Source of the DNA: Toxoplasma gondii ME49
Taxonomy: Eukaryota > Apicomplexa > Conoidasida > Eucoccidiorida > Sarcocystidae
Assembly (NCBI RefSeq): GCF_000006565.2
Contig: NC_031478.1
Span: 2,711,874-2,775,873 of the forward strand
DNA: 64,000 bases
Reading direction: 5' to 3'
The notes under the pieces: model-generated
Database searches by the model: none
Told to the model about the DNA's origin: nothing
The model's input: only the letters and a program-made list of their open reading frames with translations
Part shown: positions 56,454-64,000 of the stretch, piece after piece
How the letters are laid out: each line of letters starts with the position of its first letter
How positions within the stretch are numbered: position 1 is the first letter of the stretch
Translations under genes and position numbers: made by a program

Positions 56454-59218
56454 GGTGACGAGCGGGGCAGGGAGCGATGTGCCGAAAGGGAGAAACGAGA
56501 CGAGGGGGAACCTCTGGACGCGGCAGCAGCAAACAGGTTCCAGGCGTATCAGACACTGAGCATGCCACCGCAGAGACTCATCTTTTTTCACAGGAGAGAG
56601 CCCTACAACTGTCTGTCGACCGTCTCAGCAGTGGTTCAGTGCATGTACCGTTACGAAGAATCTTCCACAAGGGTAGTACCTACACATGCGCAGGTAGGTA
56701 TATGCTTGAATACGAACACAGGTGTTGACTTGGGTTTTAAGAAGTCGTTTGCGCACAGATGCACATCCAGTCGCTAAGGGGTTCTCCGAAACTTTTTCGC
56801 CATCGGAAGACAAGGAAATTCGAAACGTCTGCTGAAACAACTGAGACGTCGCACCTCCGGAAAAAAAAGCGTCAGAAGGTTGCCCCGCCTAAACAAGAGA
56901 ACCTCGTGGTACGCCGAGCGTAAAAAATCGTCTCCATGTGGCAGCATGCAGCTTCAAAGTCCGAATTCGCAGGCACAACGTCGATGTGCAATGCGAGAAA
57001 GAAGTGCTCAACGCAGAGACTGCCGCAAGTTGCGCTCCTCGAGTGCGCATGAAGCAACTTGACCTGGTTTCCTGACACAATGACTCCAGGTAAATCGAAA
57101 AACAGAAAAGAGAACCGAGAGACTCACAACCGCCTGGCTTCTGCTTTTCAGTTCTAGCGGAACACGGCCGAAGAAGAGGAGCGGCACACGGGAGGCAACC
57201 CATGTAATGCAATTCTACAGCAGGACTGTGGAGCACGAGTTACGTAACGACCTTCGTCTCTTCGCCATTTCGGCATTCTCTCTCTGTTTTGATTCCCTAA
57301 AGAACATCTCATCACAGAGGGACGGGATGAAGGTGTTGGACATCGGCAGAGCCGAAAACCCCTGCATGCATGCATGCGTCGGCTGCCCGCCGCAAAGGTT
57401 CCTGAGATGGACAAGCGGTGACATAGAGAAACGCGCGAGTTCGGTGTTCTTGTTTGATTGTCTCCCTACTGGGAGGGTGTATCAAGTGTAGAGAAGTATG
57501 CTGAACGATTCGGCCGCTGTGTTGCATCTTTTCAGCGTCCAGAAAGCGCGCTTGCCTCTTCAAGCTGTAAGGAACCTGGACGTCTCGGCTTCGCGAGAAG
57601 GTCTCGCAGCGGCCTCCCTTGGAAATTTTTCTCGTTTGAAGAAAGTCCCCATCAAATCGAATGCAGACTTTCCTGTGGAGGCTTCTGCAGTGTCCGTTCT
57701 CATAAGCAGATGAGTCTGTGGTTCATGTTTCTCGTTGTCCTGTTTACCTGCCCCGCGAAAGCAGTGTCCAGCAAGAGACGAGACACGTGACCGCGGCACA
57801 AACAGAGAACGAGAGACTGAAGGGAGGCAAGGGGCGCACATGCGCATGAACGATTCCTATTCATGTATGCTTATGCGCCTGTGTATGTGTGTCTAAACCA
57901 ACGGATGCATCTTCACAGAATAATTCATACAGGGAATGAGGGTCAACGCGCACCTGGTAGGTAAGCCTTTGCAACAAGAGTTACATGTAGACTCGAAGGA
58001 TATTATGACGTGAGACTGGAGGCGATTTGTTTGTCGCACGCCAGATGGTATGCAGAAGAGAAAGGGTGGGTGTCACATTTTAAGGAGTACCGGGGATATT
58101 AGGTCCTGCTGGCGTACGGACTCTACGCATCTCCCACCTTCTCATGCTGTTCGAACGACATAAGATACTGGGGGATTTAGTGGTATGGTGGGGCTTTTCT
58201 GTAAAGAGAGAAGCAATGTTCTCTTTTTGTGGAAACAAAGGAAACTGTTTAGAATCGAAAAACACTCAACGAGCGCCGTGGCGTAGGTCCTGAAGTTCTT
58301 TGGTGACTGCAGCATTCCATTGCCGTGGAGGTTTGTCGTCAGTTGTTCAAAAAAACAATATGGTCAACCAATGAATTTTTGGGTGCATGGAATGATGAAT
58401 TTTTTTTCGGACTAGTTCATACTGCAAATCTCTCAGCACATAATCAGCCTAGTGAAGCCTGCATAGGGTGGCGTCGTGTGCGACCGTACCCCGGGTCGGA
58501 AAGACCCCTTTGAAAGGCCTGTTGGGAACTTGCGCTGCTGGGAGCACACATACGTGCATGTCGATAATATATACATTTCTCGTGCCTTTTTTGTAAGGAT
58601 ATCAAAACAATGAAGTTGACGACACGAAGAGCACGTATAACGCAAATTGAAATACGAGCAGGCGGTATCGAGAGTTATTCTTGGTGTGACGTTCGTGTAT
58701 TCCCACTCGGAGAAGCGTGCAAAGAACCTAGTATCGAAGACCAGCTTCATTCTTCTCGAGTGCCGAGCTCCACTTCCCGCACGATCCACGTCTCCCGGAT
58801 TTTCAATGTCCATGAGAATCGGTCCAGCGACCGTCGCGTGTCTTTGGTACTTCTGCTGACGTGTGCACATGTGAGGAACCACTGCGCTATCAAACAGATA
58901 TCTTCGCTGGAGACCATTTGCGGTGAGCAAAGTAATGAAATAGACAAAACCCGTCTCTCAATGGAGCGGGAAGCGATGAATTTGGGAATGTCTTTAGATG
59001 TCAACCTCCCCCGACGAATACCGCATTCGCGCACAGTGGAAGGTGCAAAGCAGGCAAAAAAACGAAGCGGTGTGGCAGTGCTTGTCGCAGACCATCTCTC
59101 GTGTACAGCGATCTCCCATACGAGCATAGTGGAAGTTTTCTGAGTCTTACAAAAAGTATCGTAGAAGTTGCTAGGTGCTGTCCGCGTTCGCTAAGAAATA
59201 GGGGGGGTCCAAGTCTGC
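56454..59218. other. Region upstream of RRP4
   Basis: Expected to hold the RRP4 promoter and 5' untranslated region. A TGCATGC cluster lies at 57363. Open frames at 58610-59143 (plus, ATG start, 177 codons) and 58433-58930 (minus) overlap each other in antisense. Neither has a domain I recognise and at most one could be real. Confidence 0.45.
57363..57377. promoter_or_regulatory. TGCATGCATGCATGC cluster upstream of RRP4
   Basis: Three overlapping copies of the palindrome TGCATGC, about 910 bases upstream of the RRP4 start codon. TGCATGC is a known over-represented promoter motif in Toxoplasma and a binding site class of apicomplexan AP2 factors. Function here is inferred from sequence and position only; single TGCATGC-like words also occur in introns elsewhere in the window. 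Confidence 0.4.
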
Positions 59219-59514
59219 TAAGGATCTGGCGGCCTACGTCGGACCACATTTTCTTGTTTTCCTTCCACGAGAACTCTGATTATGTAATTGTCATCACGCA
59301 TAACATGACTCGCGAACATAAAAAGACTGTAATTAGAGACTTCATCTACCGCTTGGAAATCTGTAGTCGTCGTAGGAAGCGAGTCAACGAGATGCTGGTC
59401 GAGCACGAGGCCGCAGAACGCTTCGCGGTAGCCACTTTAGTTAACTGCAACAGCTGTCACGTTTTTCTGAAGCTCATGCCCTCCTCCAGTATGGAACTGA
59501 TTGATTTTGTGCTG
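59219..59514 (+). CDS. Candidate exon of an unrecognised gene
   Basis: An open frame ending ...SMELIDFVL at a good donor (gtgctg|gtaagag, phase 0). The translation has balanced composition and ordered-looking stretches such as TVIRDFIYRLEICSRRRKRV and EHEAAERFAVATLVNCNS, unlike the Ser/Arg noise typical of shadow frames. I cannot place its 5' boundary (the frame is open from before 59101) and I recognise no family. The next candidate exon on the same strand begins at 62424 in a matching phase. Confidence 0.22.
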
Positions 59515-62423
59515 GTAAGAGAACTATGTCGGTGTGTAAACGACGGAACAATCGTCCGGTCTGCAATGGACACCTGAGAGCTAGTCGACACCCTAGGCGT
59601 GTGAAGGTTTTCGCGCGGGGAAACGAAAAACGGTATCTATTACGCTGGTCTCCGTCGAGTTTCCCAAGACCAAAAAGAAAAAGAATGCTGGTTTCGATGG
59701 GAAAAAGGCAATATTAAGTAAAAGACAAAAGTGTAAATGTGTAGAAGTATGTGTATTCAGCCGTACGTTGTGTCGTATATAAGCCTGGTAGCGTAGTGTT
59801 TTTGTGCAGCGGACGAAAAAGCAGGGGATGGTGATGTCTAGCATTTTCTCTCAGTATGCAGGGAATCTCTGTGGTGGTAGTGAGCTGGGGCCAGCTTTGG
59901 AGAAGTTGAGAGAGGTCAAAAAAACAAAAAAAAGGCATATTATTGTGTTGAGGACGTGGAAGCAAGCAGCAATTGCCGGAACCATCTGTGTCCCTTCTTT
60001 TCCGCTTTTTTCATACACATCTTTTCGCTGCCAACATTCACGTAGATGCCCCATGCCAGCGCCTGGTCCCGCAAAACATCCAGAAGCCACTCTTATTCGA
60101 CCTGTCGGCTCTCGCTTCTCAACACGTTCACTCTTTTCCCGTACCTCGTGCTTCGTGTTTCGCCCGTTGAAAAAAGACAAGCCCGTTGCAGTCAATCCGC
60201 CTCTCCGCTGAATCTGAGAAGTGACGTTGTCGTCCGTCGGCCTGTCTGCCGCGCCATCGCCTCCAGTTTTGTGAATGCGTCCTCTGTGTGTGGTGATGTT
60301 TCTAGGCGAATCCATTTTTGTCGATGTTTGCGTGTTTGCGTGTTTGCAATGATGTGTATGTGTATTCGCGTCATGTGGTTGTAAGTGTCTTTCGTGCGTG
60401 TTCGGTGATCTTGCGTCACGTGAGTGCGGCGTTTCGAGTCCAGGAGAGGTTCCGAAGAGTCAAGACAGAAAGGCGACTCACCGTCACACTTGCAGGGGCA
60501 TTCACCTCTCCGCAGTGACATGGTTTCGTGGCACATTCCTTGGCGTGAAGCGCTCTCGGGAGTCGCCCGTTACCCGCGTTCTGAGGACTCTGGGGTTTCT
60601 CGTCTGTCCCCACTGTCAGGCACCCCCATGTTCCATTTTCGTCTACCATCGTGCGTGTTCCAGCTCCCCAATTTCTTCGTTGCTCACTCCCGCAGTCGCT
60701 GCAGCCCCTGCGCGCTTTAAGAAAAACTGTTCCATAATAACCCCATGCGTGCCAGTTCCACCGCTTTAGCATCTGTGGGTTATTTCCGCTCACATCCCAC
60801 GTCACACTGGGAATCTGCTTGTATATACATTGCTTTTCTGTCGCACCATTTCCGGCGTCGGCACATGGCTGTGAGAGCAGATTTCCTCTCTGGAGAGTCA
60901 ATCCTCGCGCTGCGTCGCGTTACTCCGTGTAGCAGCTTGGGAGGCAAGGACATCACGCTGTGTCTGCGCTTCACTCTTCTGTCTGTGTTTAAGGGTTGTT
61001 TCGCCCACTGCGTATGTCGAGAAAGACGCAAGAACAGCAATCTCTCCTTCTTCCTTTAACGGACATGCATTTGCATTATGCACTGGTGTATACCTTCCTG
61101 TGTACCAGCACTCAGGATATCTATGAGTCTATTCCGGGCACACCTTGTCTTTTACAGGGTGTGAATTTTCTCCCACTTTGCCAAAAATTCTCCGGTTTAG
61201 CAAATTTCTGGATCGATAGTTGACCAAGCCAACGACTACCCCTTCACAACTCCAGTCAGTACAGTTCAGGCGTATTAGTGTGCATGTATATAGCTAGATC
61301 AATAGGCGCTAGCAATACTTTGCGCCAGCGAAGCAAATACCTCAGGCGGCAACCTTCGCACGGTGAATGTGCTCTGCCTGCTTGGCCAGAAGACGGAATT
61401 GACACGCTTCCGTGGTGAAGAAGAACAGCCGAGGACCTGCACCTCTTTCGTTCTCCGCTTTCCCTCTTCGCCTGTTTCCTTTTGAGAGACGCCGCCAGTC
61501 GGTGTCTGTTTTTTTATCATTTGTGGGGTAACCTCCCGCGTCGGAAGCCTATATATGCGTGTATTCATGTACAGTCGGCACCTCTGAAGGTTCAAGAACG
61601 CATCTTTCGAATTCCCGACCAAGTGGGCCAGCGGAACTTTCAGACTCCTCTCTGCAGATCCCAACAGGGTCTTTGCTGGCCGCCTTGGTTGTTTGAAAAA
61701 GCGAAGCAGCGTCTGTCTAGGTGAGGCCGAGGCCCTCTTCCCCTTGGTCTTTCAGTGCGGCGTGGAGTGGAATTCGCGTCTCCGCGTTTCTTCAAAAATG
61801 CAGACAAAAATGTCCATAGGGACTCAGCGTAACTGAGTGGCAACACCTGTGGCCAGGCTCATTGGGTCTCCGCACTGAGGGTGAACCGTTCACAAATACA
61901 GTTGTGGTCACTTCTTCAACATGTCTCGGGTTGTACAGTATACAGATATGTACTGCGTTTGATGTTTGAAACCGCTGATTATGTAGGTGTGCAGTGTATG
62001 TATAGCTCAACAGCTAGCAGCTTGGCCACTTCAGCTTCTAATGAATAAGAATAGTAACTATGACGCCGCCGCCCCCCCAGTCTGCCACATCCATAGCGTA
62101 AATCTAGACGTTCGTGTGAGTATAGCGAGTCTAAAATCCGGCTCGAAGGCTGTCCCCGGTGTCTCTCACAAACCACTGATGTATTATGTCACTGATGTCT
62201 TCGGCACGTGCAGAAACTGTAGTGGGGAACGTTCAGCATGAGTGGCTGCAGAAAGACCCACATAGGAGGCTGCCATTCCAGTGTGTGCGTTTCGGTGCAG
62301 ATAAACCATGCACTCCCTTTAATCAAAATAGCCAGCCATAGGTTGTGACGAGCCTGTCCCGGCGAACTGGAAACGGCGACTGTTTTGCCTCGTAAGCCGA
62401 AATTATCCTTGTGGTTTTCTCAG
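59515..62423. other. Unassigned region between the candidate exons
   Basis: About 2.9 kb, of lower GC content than the coding parts, with no recognised gene. Short open frames on both strands around 60416-60901 and 61299-61720 are in antisense to one another. A donor-like site lies at 61721 (cgtctgtctag|gtgagg), after a plus-strand open frame that reads well in two frames, so its true frame cannot be chosen. No tandem arrays or RNA genes were noticed. Confidence 0.35.
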
Positions 62424-62555
62424 TTACTGCGGTCGCTGCGTCGTGCGGATATTCTGGGAGCCGTGTTGTGTGCCTCAGGGTTGTCGGATTTCAGAACAGA
62501 CGACGTTAAGATGCATTTCGTTTCGTTGATGTGTCTGTATCTAAATGGAAAAACT
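62424..62555 (+). CDS. Candidate exon of an unrecognised gene
   Basis: It follows a typical acceptor (gtggttttctcag) and ends at aaact|gtaggg, 44 codons, phase 0 at both ends. The translation includes LLRSLRRADILGAVLCASG and VKMHFVSLMCLYLNGK, which look helical. It joins in frame to the candidate at 62752. No family assignment. Confidence 0.25.
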
Positions 62556-62751
62556 GTAGGGAACGAAACAGCGATATGTCGCAACCACAAGTCGCTGTGT
62601 TGTGCCAGTTCATTTACGTCTACAAGGCGGTTCGGCGTATATACAGGCAGTGATGCATTTGGGGTGGGGGGCTCTTTATTTCAGGTCCTTCATTCTAACA
62701 AGCTTTGGGCCAATCAATGTGCTCCTCCCTCTTGTTTTCCCTAAATGCCAG

Positions 62752-63000
62752 CTGGTCGGGCTTTTAGCAGCCATTCTCCTGGAGAGAGATTCCGCGTTAT
62801 CTGTAGGGCGACTTGTGGTTGAACGCCTCTTGCTGCGTTATGATTTGAGAAATAACCGTGCACAGAGGTTCAGGCTCCAGGAGTGCTGCCGTAAAATGCT
62901 GCCGACAAAGTCGCCCTCGTCAGGAGTGCACTCCTGGATTTTCTGTGAAAGTCTGTACTCCTTTCTGTTTGTGGCTGCGTGCCACCAGTGCAGTTTACCA
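62752..63000 (+). CDS. Candidate exon of an unrecognised gene (3' boundary unknown)
   Basis: It follows the acceptor ctaaatgccag in phase 0 and reads LVGLLAAILLERDSALSVGR then LVVERLLLRYDLRNNRAQRF, RLQECCRKMLP, an amphipathic helical-repeat style. The stretch RLLLRYDLRNNRAQRFRLQ faintly recalls the conserved HEAT-repeat segment of condensin subunit CAP-G (LILLWYNPVTEEDVQLRHC), but this is too weak to name the gene. The frame stays open to 63150; I do not see a clear donor or a convincing natural end. Confidence 0.25.
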
Positions 63001-63599
63001 TCATGTCTGTTAAGGTCCTCTGGTACCGGGGGAAAGTGGGGAGCAAAAGGGGTGGAGTCGATTTATGCGCTTCGGTGGTTGTGCGATTTTTTTTCAGGGA
63101 AACGAAGAGAACTGCGACACCAATATCAGCTGATGTGTATGGTAGCGTAAAGAAATACGTGTACAGTGGTCTCGTTCACAAGCACACAAAAAAGTCGGCG
63201 CGGCTTGGACAGAGGGTGGCTGTGTGGTGGCGCCATCTTTTCGTGGCGCCGACTTCCGTGACGGGTCGTGGGCTTCCAGCTCGAGCGTTTGGATCCTGCA
63301 AGCTTAAATTTGGAGAGTGGCTCGGTTTTGGGGAGCACACGCGCAGTCGCGACGTTTTCGCCCGTGGCGTGGTCTGTGCAGGGACGGCGAGAGGCTGCGT
63401 CAGCATCCCGAATTTTGGTCACTCGGCGGGTGACGAGTCGCGGTCTTTGCCCCACTCTCCGCGTTTCGTGTGACAAAACAGACCGAATTTCTAACGCAGA
63501 GAACGCCTGTGTTTTTCGGCACGCGCGGGCGGCGTTGAGAACGAGACAGAGATATATGAAGTATATTTCTGGTCTTTTGGTGGGGGAGGAAATGTTTTG

Positions 63600-64000
63600 A
63601 GGCGTCTGCCGTTTTCTCCTCCGTCTTCGGTCTGTTTCTTCCGCCTCCACTTTCTCGCTGTGTGGCCCGCCGCCTCTCCGGTTCTGTCCCTTCGTTCGAT
63701 GTTTTCTCGGTCTTTTCCGGTTTTCGTCGAGTGTTCAGCCGTTTCCCACGCCGGATTTCCATCCACTGGAGAAGTCCACGCGCCCAAAAAGTTCTTCAAA
63801 AACGCGGGAGTGAGCGCCGCTTTTGTTGCCCCATCAGTGGATCTCCCCCCCCCCCCTCCCCGCGCCGGCTTTTTTGGCCCAGCCTATGCGATATTTGCAT
63901 ATCGTACGGGTATTTCTGCATTTGATCAGCGGTATACGCGACGTTCTGCGTCTCAACAGTTCGCGTGGTCCGATTCTCCACGGTTCGCATTTTTTCTGCA
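63600..64000 (+). promoter_or_regulatory. Pyrimidine-rich, promoter or 5'-UTR-like sequence at the right edge
   Basis: The plus strand is strongly T/C-rich with repeated ccgtcttcggtctgtttctt-type words, a run of 13 C at about 63846, and no long open frame. Similar stretches precede the spatacsin-like start codon. This suggests the upstream region of a plus-strand gene starting beyond the window. The element type and direction are inference. Confidence 0.3.

Overview
This window looks like nuclear DNA of a coccidian apicomplexan, most probably Toxoplasma gondii or a close relative such as Hammondia or Neospora. The basis is the overall look: roughly balanced base composition, genes split by 100-900 base GT-AG introns, very long exons full of Ser/Arg/Glu/Gly-rich low-complexity sequence, (AT)n arrays inside introns, and pyrimidine-rich gene flanks. 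I cannot fix the species from sequence alone. There are no bacterial features, rRNA genes or CRISPR arrays, and I recognised no transposon or tRNA.

Three genes can be rebuilt exon by exon with consistent reading phase. (1) On the minus strand, 10450 to 2654, seven exons encode a kinesin of 2008 residues: about 263 residues of N-terminal extension, a complete motor, and a tail of about 1,360 residues. (2) On the plus strand, 16005 to 52091, twenty exons encode a giant protein of about 8,655 residues. Its last ~1,200 residues match the C-terminal region of spatacsin (SPG11), the large scaffold that works with spastizin (SPG15) and the AP-5 adaptor on late endosomes and lysosomes in other eukaryotes. 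(3) On the minus strand, 56453 to 53394, five exons encode a 353-residue RRP4, the S1/KH cap subunit of the RNA exosome.

Layout: a possible 3'-terminal exon of a plus-strand gene at the left edge (1-282); a 2.4 kb spacer; the kinesin; a 5.5 kb divergent spacer; the spatacsin-like gene; a 1.3 kb convergent spacer; RRP4; then about 7.5 kb without a recognised gene, holding a TGCATGC cluster, several unrecognised candidate exons (59.2-63.0 kb, plus strand), and a pyrimidine-rich, promoter-like stretch at the right edge. The three genes belong to unrelated processes (microtubule transport, endolysosomal trafficking, RNA decay) and there is no sign that they are co-regulated.

The most notable content is the spatacsin-like gene. 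Its product is about 3.5 times the length of the human protein, swollen by low-complexity insertions, and it would easily be annotated as an anonymous hypothetical protein. The kinesin is also unusual: two normally near-invariant nucleotide-sensing motifs are altered.
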